64,000 nt of DNA from Mesodorylaimus sp. YZB2_4 (taxonomy: Eukaryota; Nematoda; Enoplea; Dorylaimida; Dorylaimidae). The stretch spans positions 186,001-250,000 of the forward strand of contig JASANH010001202.1 in the NCBI GenBank assembly GCA_030248295.1. Direction: 5' to 3'. How positions within the stretch are numbered: position 1 is the first letter of the stretch; each line of letters starts with the position of its first letter. The notes beneath the pieces are model-generated. The model was not told the origin of the DNA, made no database searches, and saw only the letters and a list, made by a program, of their open reading frames with translations. Below are positions 34,113 to 46,116 of the stretch, in pieces. Made by a program: the position numbers and the translations under genes.

Positions 34113-37100
34113 TCAGTGGGATTCGAGGAAGCCATTTCTCAAAGCAGCAACAGCACGTTTCTCCTCACTGGACCTACGTTGACTAGGCACACGTCTAATT
34201 GCTGGCAGAGCAATCGTTTGTGTTTCGCTGGCACTTGCACCACACACCGTGATGGTATATTCGCTCTCCTTGCAAGGGCCGTTTGGTGGTGACTGCTTGG
34301 AATCCTGTCGTCTGAAAACCACTGTGCTGGGGTCCTCGATCATGGCCGTCTCTTCCTTGGACACCTTGGCCACGGCCGATCCACGACGAGTGAGGTGAAC
34401 AGGTGAGTCGGCAGCATCCTGAGGATGCAAATCCCTCCGTCGAATACCAGTCGAGCGACGACGTCCAGCGCCGAACTGTCGTCCCGATGAGGTCCGTCGA
34501 CGAGATGGCACTCGCTTCGATTCGCTGGTTTCGTCGACAGGGTCGTCGCTGACTTGAGTGTACAAGGTACCTGTTTCACCGTACGCCATGACGGAAGCGG
34601 TCAACGAAGGAGCAGCTGATGGCCTTTTACTGAATATAGAAAAGGCAGACGGTCTTTTCCAACTGTCACCACCGAAAACGGAAAAAGCGCTCGATGGTCT
34701 TTTGCTGCCACTGGCCATCGCACTGAAATCGAATGTGGCTCGACTTTCCCGAACTGAGTTCATCCAGCGACGTGATGTGTTGGCCGTGTAGGATTTAAAA
34801 TCTTGATATCGTTTTGTGCACGGCATTACCAAAATTTCCTGGAAAGCCCGACGAAAACGTCTGCTAAAGTAAGCGTATAAAATAGGATTGATGCAACTGT
34901 TCGACAGTGCCAGCCACTGGAATAATGGCCTGCAGATTATGAACGTAGACTCTGCTGGTATGTAGCCAAAGAAATAAAGATCTAGGTAGAGAACGTACAG
35001 AGGGCCCCATGACGCGGCGAATAAGACGATCACGACCAACATCATTTTTGTGATCTTCATCTTTGTACGACTCTCACGTTCTTGAGCGTGTTTGTCAACG
35101 GCCAGTGTACCCCGGTTGACCAGACTGTAGTAGATGTACACGTAAAAGACAGTGACCGCGGTCAAGGGAATGAAATAGGCCACCAGGATATTGGCCATCA
35201 GGAAATACAAACGTTCACTTTCTGGCGATGGAAATGCAGCCACGCAGATTGTGGCCGATGTCGAGTTGTTCTCGTCGAAGAAAGTCATCTCTTTGAAGTA
35301 AGCTAACCACGGACTGAACAGGGCTCCGGAGAAGATCCATATGGGAATGATGACGAAGAATGTTCGGCTTTTCGAAACCACACTGTATCGCAATGTGTGG
35401 CAAAGGGCGCAGTATCTAAAGCGAAAGGTGAGAATTCGAAAGATCGGAGCAAAACGAGGACTCACCTGTCAGCTGATACGGCGACTAGGGTATACACGGA
35501 AGCGCTGACAGTAGTTCCTGTTATCCATACTGATAACCGACACATGATGTCGCCTAGCCACCACTCTGAAAGGTTGAAGAGCAACTGTGACAGCCAGCAC
35601 ATGCAGTAATTGTGGCGTCTATGGGGTGCTCCCCCACCACCTTATCCGCACAAGTTCCAGTTTGACTTTGGCTGATGGTAAATGTGACTATCGCTCATAC
35701 TGCAGTGTGACGTTCTAGTGAACGGGCAAGTCAATCCTCAGCGAGGTTCTATCTGCCCTGGGGCTATCAGTCTTTGATCTGTGTCTTTGCGTTTGTTTTT
35801 GCTCTTTGCTCGGTTAGGAAAGGAGCCGAATTTTCGCTGGAAGCTCTTTGGATTTATAGATTCAAGCCCCATACGGCCTCCCATTATGCGATTTTAAAAA
35901 AAGATCACTGACGCAAATGAACGGGCTAATGGATAAACTGAACACAACTATAAGGCAAAAGCTTGATCATTAGCAACATTGATCCAAAACTGAAAATGAA
36001 CAATCGCCACAGATTGAGCGGATGCCGCTAAACAATATCACTTTGATTAGACCAGCCCTCGCTATGCCTATTGGGATTGTGGCGTGACAGAGTGCTGATG
36101 AGTGTGCGTGAAGCTTGGTTGAATCGGTAGTTTATCAGACTCGTCGATTGGGCATTCGAGTCATTAGGAGTTTATTCCCGAGTGAATGCGGATAGTGAGC
36201 GTGGGTCGATTGGGGGAGCCATTTTATTTGATGTGGCTTGGGCTTAATTTTGAAGGAAAATACAAAGACTGGCATACGAGATGGGTGTTTGGTAAATGGA
36301 CTGCGGGAGGAAAAAAATTCGAAGGTGTGGAAACAACTCACAAACACTGCTCTAAAAATAATTTCACGGCTACGCTATAAATTCTAATTTGTCATCAAAC
36401 AGCTGATCAGATGCGACTTGTAAAGCGGTCGTGGCTTGTGACCCTGTCACCCCCCCCTCCCAAGGCAAAACACAGCACACTAGCACAATGCAACTGGCTT
36501 AAATAATAAAATCACAAACATGCCTCGATCGACAACAAGTCACTAGAAAAGTAAATCTAGCTTCTTTACTGTACCAAAACCGCTAGTCACCTGCATCAGA
36601 CCTAATCCCATCACGAAATGAGAATATCTCGATGGCCGGCCAGGTCCGACATTGGGTCTAATCCCAACCCATTTTTGGGAGTTTTTGGGTTGGTTTGGGT
36701 CAGATTTTAAGGCATAATGGTTTTGGGTTGTGGAGATTAACCTTTTTGCCCATTCCTAGTTCGTGACGTGGTTTGGTTTCGTGGCAATATTTGGCTTTAG
36801 CGATGCTAATACGCTGATCAGAGTGGGCACTAACTAAAGAAAACTGGTCTGCTTATTATCTATTCTATCCAGATACACCCGCGCACAATTTAGCATTCAA
36901 GGTGCAGCTGAAACCTAATTTTGGAACATGGGTACGTGGATATCAGTCATCTGCTCCCATCACCCCCAAGATGGCGCGTTTCATGCTTGTGCGTCATCTG
37001 CTAATGGCCACGTATCTACATTCGTGACCTGCATCCATTCTACCTGTGTAATCAAAGTGAAGCGTGCAACATAGACAATTCGTTTGCCAGTTATGAGTAT

Positions 37101-37972
37101 GGCCCATGCCCACTGTGTCACTGATTCATAGCCAAGTCAAGATCAAAGACAATTGCAAATCAATAAGCTATTCGCACCGAACAGGCCTTACTTTTATGAC
37201 TCGCATCCCAAAAATCATAAACCAGAAAAGCCCTACGGGGTGCAATAAGACGCCAGATGGACTTTTTGACAAAAGCTGCTCGGATACTAACCAATCCTAG
37301 GCAGACGTAAATTCCAATAGCATATGGCGAGATGAACAGGGAATAAAGTTATATTACTTTGCACAAAATGCGCATCTCTCCTTTTCCAGCTCACGTCGTC
37401 AGACGCGCCGAGACTATGTATGACAAACAGCCAAACAGACATTCCACGGGGAGAGGCAGCTTACGCAAAGCTCTAAATGGCTAAAGTGGGTCTGTGGAAC
37501 TGAGAAAAGAGACCCGTCCAGAAGGCTCCCTGTGCAAGGCTGTATCCTTACGCGTCAATTTGATTAATAGAACATCCAATTTTTGTGTCCCTTCTTACTT
37601 CAGGCTGCATCATACAGCAATGACAATGGCCGTTTTTGAAAGCAGACACCTTATTCGCAAAACAAGGATAGGCTTTTTGCACTTACCAAAGAATATGTTA
37701 CTGGCCAAGGTAGCTGGTAAGTTAAGAATGATAATAAGCAGGTCAGCGATAGCCAAATTGGTGATTAGATAGTTGGTGATATTTCGCATTGAAATGTTCA
37801 GCGAGACTGCTATCACCACGAATACATTGCCAGCTAGTCCGGCCAGGAAGACGATACCGTATGCCACGCAATAGATAACCAGTAAATGGATAGGTTGTCG
37901 AATTAGAGGCAAGATGTAAGTGCTATTCGACTCATTGTAAGCTAAAGTTTGATTGCCCATGTCGTAATCCAT
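34113..37972 (-). CDS. Rhodopsin-like (class A) peptide GPCR
   Basis: Three coding exons: 37972-37687, 35565-35466 and 35415-34113, totalling 1,689 nt and 562 residues with consistent phases. The extracellular N-terminus has N-glycosylation sites (NQT, NES/NST). TM1 carries GNVFVV and TM2 NLAIADLL. Exon 2 encodes TM3 with WWLGDIMCRL, containing the conserved Cys, and ends in ADRY. Exon 3 covers TM4 (with W), ECL2 Cys, TM5 with Pro, TM6 (KMMLVVIVLFAASWGPLYV) and TM7 (SNSCINPILYAYF). The layout resembles invertebrate neuropeptide receptors of the NPFF/SIFamide/RYamide type; I would not assign one. The cytoplasmic tail is long (about 210 residues) and rich in Arg-Arg-x-Ser sites and a repeated KRPSAFS-like motif, suggesting phospho-regulation. 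Intron 1 spans 2.1 kb. A ligand is unknown; the two peptide precursors 7-12 kb away are candidates only by proximity. Confidence 0.9.
35566..37686. other. First intron of the GPCR
   Basis: Contains no coding exon I can support. A G/T-rich low-complexity stretch (repeats of TTTGGGTTGG type) lies at about 36,650-36,730. Confidence 0.4.
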
Positions 37973-40046
37973 GATCAGTATCCTAACCGTACAAGGACAT
38001 AAAGCAACAGACGAAGTAGTCGGGGGCAAAGAAATGAAAGTGACCAGAAAGTATGGTCGTTTTCAGCGAACGATAGGCCCGATGCGAACGCCCACTTCGT
38101 TAGAAGTCTACTTATGGTCTTTTACGAGCATTTGGTCCAAGAATATAGTTAGTAGGTCTTGCACATAAATGGCTGCAAAATGGTCGAGTTGTGTGCCATG
38201 AGAAGGGCCAAAATTGGGCACGGACAAAAACCATTCGAGGACGTATCCAATAATGTGGCTATACATAATTGGTTTATTGATTGAACTTCCTCAGACTAGT
38301 AGTAAGAAGAAAATTTGACATTTACTACAGTGCCCATTTTCGGATTGAAACTTCGAATGAGGCCATTATAGACTGTGTAGCCGTTTTTCAAGAATTCAGC
38401 TCCGCCAATCGAATGACGTCTGTAAGAAAAGAGAAAAAAGGCCACAAGCTTTGTTGAATGCTCTTGGCTAGAACGGAACTGTTTTGGTCCAATCAACTAA
38501 AGTAGTGTGTTTGGTAGGTTGTGAACGAATGGACGAGTCAAATCACGAAAAGCGCTCTTCACTCGTCGGCAAAAGGACAAAGGGAACGGACAGCATTCTA
38601 AATTGTCCAGTCAATACTGCACTCCGAGACTCGGCTGCGTCAGTGGCTACCAAGAGGATCCAGAGACGGCAACGAGTCTAACTATGATGAATAGAAATTT
38701 AATAATTATATTATACCAGAACAGTGTGGCCACCTGCACTGCACTCTTGCCGCGCCCACATATCCGTGCATAGATGAAAAATAACCGCAGGACAAAAATG
38801 CGCATAGACTAGACGCGAGTGTATTTTTAATTTAGTTGATGAAGTCCCAGACGAGGCTGCAACCGATAACGGGAAATCACGATCTCTCATGGCTGCAAAA
38901 CGGCACCAAGTTGGCACTGGATATTGGTAAAGCGAAAAGATTTACTTTCTTCGCGAGACCGAAACAAACCCTCGCAAGGGTCGACTGACATCAGTTGTGG
39001 CCTTTAAGCTGGCTATAAAAGAAGATCAGCAAATGGTGAACTGGAGATGGTTGCCACGCGAGCGTAAGCTAATTAGTGGCCGCCTTGAATCGACTGTGCG
39101 CTTTACAGATAAGCGAATGAAAGAAAATCTCATTTCATTTTGATGCTTCGACGTCAGGAAATGTTCCTTTTCAAATCTCGCGTGCTTTACTGATCTCAGA
39201 TCTAATGCATTAATAAATCGTTTTCTAACCAGTCAAACTGCCTTTTAGAAAAATGACAATGGATTTGCATGCATATTACTCGTCCTTGTTTTTTTCTAAG
39301 GATTGGGAATCATCCATTTGGAGCAACATTTATCGAAGCCCAATGACAAGCTTACGTTTGCACGCCCTTATGAGAAGACAGCTTTTCTGAGGCTTCGCGC
39401 AACCCACTAAAATATTTTTTATGATATCAATGGAAGTCTGCTTTCGCGGCAAATCCAAGCTTACATGAATGATAAAAGGAGAAAAAAGGACACGAATCAC
39501 ACGCGCACTATCTGCACAAAGTAAGCTCGCGACAACAGTGACAGATTGGCATCGCCAATCACTGATAACGTGACATCTTATCAAAAATATCAGGCTCATA
39601 CGAACAGACATCTATTTCCCTGTTTGGCAGTGAGATGCGTGAACGCAAACTGAACGATGCGAATCTACAGAGCGGCCATAATATCGTGTACAGACTGCAC
39701 TGATCGAAGGTCGCAAGGGAAATTATCGTCGCCGGCGTCGAACACCGACCCTCGGCCACGCTTGCCCACCGTACAATTTATTGTAAGTGTCGGGCTCTCT
39801 GAAAATATGAAGTTTATGCGGAGGTCAAAAATAAACCAGGAAGCATAGTGAAAGTGGGAAAAACAAAATCATCAAAGTGATCATGAATTAGAAACGACTT
39901 AACCAAACCAAGGTAAGGTGCAAAGTATATAACTGATGATGAGCCTGCTGTACATACTTTTCAGTGACGGTGTGCGGAGTCAATGTCTCCCTAAGTTTTG
40001 ATAGGAAAGCACGTCACTTAAACTATAGTAGAGTTCTTCAACAACC
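37973..40046. other. Intergenic, GPCR to collagen
   Basis: No gene supported. It probably holds the GPCR promoter and 5' UTR exons and the collagen 3' UTR. Confidence 0.4.
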
Positions 40047-43000
40047 TTACCCGTAGTGCGTTTTGATATGCTGCAAGCCGGATAAGGTCAAGAGGACATG
40101 TGAGAATACGATTGCAAAAGGGCATCACTCACCTCTTGGGTTTTAACTGCACCGCATCCCGGAAGCAATTCGCCTGTTTCTTGGTTGAATGGGCACAAGG
40201 CGTCCAAGCCTGGAGAGCCCTGATAAGAGAGAAAAAAAGAAGCAATATTTGGATTAAAGTTGGAAAAGGAAGGAACTTACTTCATCGCCTTTTGGACCAG
40301 GTTTTCCGCGTTGACCTTGATCTCCTGAAAAATGCACGTGCTGATCGAACAGGCTGTGTATTTGGCCATTTATTCGTACCTTTGTCTCCCTTTTCTCCTT
40401 TGGGTCCATAGAGCCCCTAAAACATCTGATTAGAAAAAATCCAAAACAGTCAAGATTGCCTAGGGTCCTTACAGGAATAGTCTGTCCAGGCTCGCCTTTA
40501 TCACCTTTGGGCCCGGGATGGCCCTGAAAGAAGGATTAGAATATACATATAGGTCGTATAAAGAAGGCCTCTCAGGCACTCGCCTTTTTGCCTTTTCCTT
40601 TCTGACCAGGATCGCCCTGAAAAGCAATGAACGAGTAAGAAGTATCTGCTCGACTGGTACCTTTATTGAAACACCTGCAGACCACTAATTATCAATCCAT
40701 ACACACCGCAAGCACCTGTGGGGAGCCATCGGCAAACACTCAGCTTGCCATGGCTTGCCATTGCTTGCAGATATGGCACCATGCCAAAAACAGGGATAGG
40801 GAAAAACTCTTCCGATCTTCTCTGTCGGACACATCACGGTGATGTGTAGAGTCCCTAGCTAAGGCTGAAATAGCGTGCCAGGAAAGCTCATCAGTCGTCT
40901 TCATTAGAAGCCGGATCTGCATTTTCTGAAGGCAAATCATACCTTGGGTCCAATGTCGCCTTTATCGCCCTTCAATCCAGGAGGACCAGGCGGGCCAGGA
41001 ACGATTATCGACTTGCCATCAGTATTAATCGGAGTGATCATACCACGATCACCCTTTTCTCCTTGTTCTCCCTAAGCGATGAAAATAACGGTAATCCATA
41101 ACGCAGAAATTTAGCCAGCCGCCAAGCTTACCTTCGGTCCCACTGGGCCTGGAGGACCGGGTGGGCCAAGAATTCCTTTACCAGGCGGACCAGGATCCCC
41201 ACGATCGCCCTGAAAGCAGATTGTTTGTATCGTGAGCACAAGAACCGTTTGAGAATGTGTATTTTTAGAATGGCGTACCTTCGGCCCTTGAATTCCTCGT
41301 CCATCGATACCAGGAAGTCCCTAAAATCTTTGCATAGACCCTCTTTCTCATGGCATATACCGTTTCCAGCTCACCACTGCTCCTTTCTCGCCTGGTTCTC
41401 CTTTCGGACCTGGTTTTCCAGGAGGGCCGGGCTCTCCTGGCGGTCCTGGCTCGCCCTTCAAAACATAGAGTTCAGATTATACAAAACATACTTGGATGTT
41501 TGAGACACGACTTACTCTTATGACAAACTGAGAGCCACCACCGAAACCACCAGCATTTGGAGGCACCTGAAGAGGAGAATGTTTGGTACAGGTTGGTCGT
41601 TGTAAGATCAAAACATCGCCACAATGACCACGATCACAAAGTCACAACGACATATAACTAGGTACAAAAGCTATTTGCCTGAAATTGCGAGAAGTACGGA
41701 GTGTGACGACTCTTATAATCATCCTGCATAATGCCAGTCTGAAACAAATAAGTGTCCCTGATCAAGTGAGCTTTCCTAGGGGTAAGCCGGGAACCCGTTC
41801 TTATTCTTTGATTACTTACCTGAGGTAAATAGTGCCCATCTCGACCTGGGTCGCCTTTTCGTCCAGGCGGTCCCGATAGCCCCTAAACATTGAACTTTAG
41901 GTTTCACTACACGCCGTCCAATGCGCGGCCCACATACCGTTTCCCCTTTCGGTCCAGGCGGTCCCTAAAAGTAGACTTCATGTGTGTAGGTGCAAATAAC
42001 TCAGTCAGGAAACCTAGGTCATACCATTGGTCCATCAAGGCCGATCGGACCCTAAAAGTAAGTCTACTATGAACTATAGCCGGGGGTGTTCATGCTGACA
42101 GGACCTGGAAACGTATGCGGGGGCAAGTACGTGCAATGCAGTCTACAGTAGTACACAGAGTCTTCCACTACGGCATATTTTAAGTAGACCTTGCAACATT
42201 GATTAAGTCTGACCCAGCTAATTCAAAATCATGAGGGGCCAGAAACACTAATCAAGCAGCACACCAAAGGTCACCATGCATGACCAAACCAGCAGTGCAG
42301 AGTGGATTACCGGAAATCCGGGATAGCCGCGCCTGCCGCGAGGTCCCTAAATGAAGTGAGACAAGGCGAAAATGAGAAAACTAATTGAGACCAAACATAA
42401 CATGACAGACCGGTGGGCCGGGTGGCCCTGCTGCGCATTGACAACGTCGATCACGGTGCAGTGGATAGACGAAGGCACGTTCACGTCTTCGACTCGAATG
42501 CGACTGTGCATTTGTGACCTTGATGAGAAAGGAGCAGGTTCACTACGAAAGCTGTGCTGAAGAAGGAGTGCCAGAGACAATATGCAAGAGTACTGTATTA
42601 CCGGGAATCCGACTCGTCCTGCTTCACCTTTGCTACCCTATAAAGGCACTATCTCGAACCAAAAAAAGGTGTAAAGGTTCAAAAATCGCACTTACTGGTA
42701 AACCTGGAGGACCAGCAGGGCCTGAAATAGGAAGCGAAAATGAAAAAAACCGATAAGCTCATTGATACCCATGAACCCACAGCACGCGTATACGTCACCA
42801 GTGATTCTCAGCACCTTGTTTTTTCGACTTTTTAGTCAATGGCATGACCTCGCTCCTATTGTTAATCAACAACCCAGAGAGCAGAACAGTAGAAAAATTG
42901 AGTGATGCAGGAATCGCCTCTCGTTAGACTAGCGCATGCAAGCAGTACGTCCAAAATGCGAAAACAATTTTCGCGTATTGTGAAGGACACATGATATCTG

Positions 43001-45447
43001 ATTCAGTGTGCCATTGTCCGCTCACATGCACTGGTACTACATAAATTATGAGGGAGATGAACGATCAATTTAGCGAACCCGAGCCTTAACGATCGATCTG
43101 TCCTGTGCGCTGTGTGCTTTGATTTATTACGGACCACTGAGAGAGGCAGTCAGTTTTGGCCGAGAGTTCCTGTTCTGTTGGTACTGCTGTTGAACAGGGT
43201 CCTGTTTTGTTGGTCTGTGGCAGATAGTCAGATAGCATGAATGCTGTTCTGCAACAGAACAGCATTCATGCTTGTACCCTCAAAATGATATGCTCTGGAA
43301 CTTGTCTACTTCCGACAATATAGTCCGACCAGTAAGACAGGACTGTATGCTTGTCTGTTCAAAACCAATTTCCGACTTCTTTACGCTAAGATTTCTTTTT
43401 CACTCGTTTTTTGTGCCGCTAAGCCGTCTCTGTGGGCGCTCACTGAGAGATCTTTTCCGACACCGAAGAAGATGAAGCCGCCAATTGCTCGAGAGAACAT
43501 GAAAGAGAAACAAGGCAATCGTTAAGAAATGAAGCTCTGTCGCGCAAGTTTTCCCTCGTTTTTGTTCCGATGCGACAGGCCAGGCATGCAAGCGGGTGTC
43601 TTTTTATCCCCCGCACTTCGTGACCACTTTGCATAAAAGTAGTGAGAAATTACTTTTAGAATCAGAATCGTTTCCACTATCCTCGCCTGGAGTTTTCCGC
43701 TGCGCATAATTCGTCATGTCTTATCTTTTAGCTTCTGTTTGTCTACACAGGGGAGTGGCATACTAGTCTCGAGTATGGAGTGCCATGCGCCGCACACCTT
43801 AGACTAAACAAAAGCAAACTAGCCCAGCATTCCTACAATAAGTGCCAGTCTTTGAGCCTGCTACTTAGCAAACCTAACACTTCTGTGTGAAACCCAAAAA
43901 AAACAGTAGTGTCTACCCGGGTCTCATCTCCAAGTTCTTCACCCAAGTGCCTAGCACGCAGTATTTGTAAGCAGTCCTCTTATTCCCGCTTAAAAAAAAG
44001 TCCATAGGTCGCAAATTTGCGGGAGACCGAAAGGAATTGGAAAACAAGACACTTGAACACGAACCAATAATGACAGATGGATACGAGGACATTCGGGCTA
44101 CTTTTAGTCCATTTCAGCCACTGCAATCGACTGGTCAATGATCGGCTCGGATGGGTGGGCTAGCAAATACACTCATTCGAGGTCATATGGTTTCGATCGT
44201 CCTAATTGAACTGAAGCAGGCTCATAAATTATGAACCGTATTGGAAGATCCTCGAGGTGCGGCCAGGGTCTTTAAACAAATTGCCGCTTACGATGAGCGA
44301 GCACAATGCGCCATCGGCCGTCGCTCGTCGGAGAACACTTGTTTTTTTGATCAAAAACAGCCTCAGGCTAGTCCTGACTATTTCATTAGCTGCTGAGGTT
44401 AGCAGTGGATCGATAAATATAGGAAGCAGTAGCCGCGAAAAGGTCGGATAGACTCTGCGTGAGCGGGACTTGGGAAATAGGAGCCACCAGTTCGGCGAGT
44501 ATGCATGAATAAGCGATATGGGACTTACCTGGTGGCCCGGGTGGGCACAAGCATGGCTCCGTTGTAACTACGGCTCGGGGTAGCCTGCTCGTATCGTTGG
44601 CCGCCCATTCCATGAGTAAGTTTTCGATGAGCTGTGCGGAAAGAGAAAATAAGGTTTAGACTTGATTTGGCATGCTCACCCAATGGTCACTCCAACTTTA
44701 TTTTAATGGTCAATCGACCATGGGAATGGCCATTCAAGCACATTGTAGCCAGAAGTAATTAGACCAGTATGGTTCCTGGCGCCTTCATGCCTGGTCATTG
44801 AGAGTCCGATTACAGCGTGACTAGGAGCCGACTCGTGCCTGGCATTATAATTGTGCTATTTCACGCCTCGTCTCTGAAGCTGGCCTTGGTCAAGGTGCCC
44901 ACCACCCCTACTCCGCATGTGATCCTACACCGCTACCTCGCGCTTCATGAGGACATCACATACACACTCTGCCACTCACCGACTGCTGTTCAATGACCAC
45001 ATCCAAAAAGGAGTGCTTTAGTCCTTCCAGTTTCTTCCACCGCTGTTCGAATAGGTTGAACTGCGACTCGAGATTGGCCATGCGGTAGACAGCAACGGTC
45101 GTACAAGCAACACATACCAGACATATGAAGGACACTAGGAAGTTCCTTATCGTGCGCACACACACTCGACGTCTTCGGCCATGAGATCGCCGTGTTTCAA
45201 CACCATTCGGCTTATAGTCCACACTGGTCAGATAGGAATCTGGGACGAACGGGGTACACTTCCTGGCCGTCAACGGGATTTGTATGTCCCGTTCAAATCC
45301 ACTATCAATCGAGGTCGATCGTTTCTTCGATCTGGCCAATGTCACAGCACCTTGCCTCCGACCCATATCGCAGTGCACCCAGTCGGGGACAACACTAATC
45401 TCTAAGCACTGATCATTCGACTGCAGACCAGGGCGGTCTAGTGACAC
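40047..45447 (-). CDS. Type II transmembrane collagen (MACIT-like)
   Basis: The N-terminal exon (to 44980; first ATG at 45366, frame open to 45447) encodes a basic cytoplasmic segment, one signal-anchor (RNFLVSFICLVCVACTTVAV), and a short coiled coil (LESQFNLFEQRWKKLEGLK). The next exon (about 44632-44532) ends in CLCPPGPPG and opens the triple helix. About 18 small exons with Gly-X-Y triplets follow between 42,722 and 40,132, with interruptions including a Gly/Ser-Phe segment near 41,520-41,566 and a non-collagenous TGIMQDDYKSRHTPYF. The C-terminus is GLDALCPFNQETGELLPGCG and a last exon (40070-40047) HIKTHYG then stop. Several exons follow GC donors (for example after GDPGQKGKGKK, 40,620-40,588). 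This architecture is that of membrane collagens (XIII/XXIII/XXV type) rather than fibrillar ones. Exact 5' end and one or two small exons near 42,410 are uncertain. Confidence 0.82.
42722..44531. other. Long collagen intron
   Basis: 1.8 kb without coding support. It contains the perfect hairpin at 43,234-43,272. The open frames on the minus strand at 43,400-43,707 have no recognisable content. Confidence 0.5.
43234..43272. repeat. Perfect 18-bp-arm hairpin
   Basis: AGCATGAATGCTGTTCTG (43234-43251), loop CAA, exact reverse complement (43255-43272), in the long collagen intron. Confidence 0.75.
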
Positions 45448-46116
45448 AATAAGATTGGCGGTCCGTGGTCGAGGGTTCGGCCTTCTCGAACGTGATTGGC
45501 TGGCAGAGCAGTCGATAAAAGATCATCACTCGCCTGCCCTCCCAAATGCGGCCAGTAAGTACTGCAGTTATTAACGTGCCATGAGGGCGCCATAAAGGGA
45601 GGCTTCATCTGGCGCCAGGTACTAGCTCCTACGCTCTTCTCCATTGGCTATTGATTCACGTAAACAGGCGGGCGTGCGCACAAAGGCCTGAAGAGTCCAT
45701 TCGGCTAAGAGCCCGTGATAAATCCCTTAATCAACTCTGCTCCCCCTTGCGGACACAAAACGAAATTAATTTTGCTAGAAGCGTTTTTCTCGCCATCCAA
45801 CGGCCCTATCATCTTCCCACTCCGACCCCCCCCCCCCCCCCACACTATTTGCTCGCCCATTCTTTCGCGCCCCGGGGACAGTAATCAACACAAAATGATT
45901 TTACCTTGTCATCATCACTTTCCAAAAAAACCATCGACAAAATACAAAAATATGATGAAATAAACACCAAGAAACAGATGAGACTCGACAAAAACCTCGT
46001 GCGACGTGTCGGAAAGATCAAATCGCCGAAAGAGCTTATACAATACTGGCGACAGTAGACACACGGCCAAAACCTCACTGTCCTCTTTTTTACTGCCGCC
46101 CTTCCTCCCAAATCAA
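45448..46116. other. Intergenic, collagen to ACTL6
   Basis: About 670 bp between a head (collagen) and a tail (ACTL6). It contains a run of about 16 C at 45,826-45,841. It likely holds the collagen promoter. No gene supported. Confidence 0.4.

Noticed and set aside
40740..40940. Minus-strand frame inside the collagen gene
   Set aside because: It lies in an intron and has no Gly-X-Y pattern.
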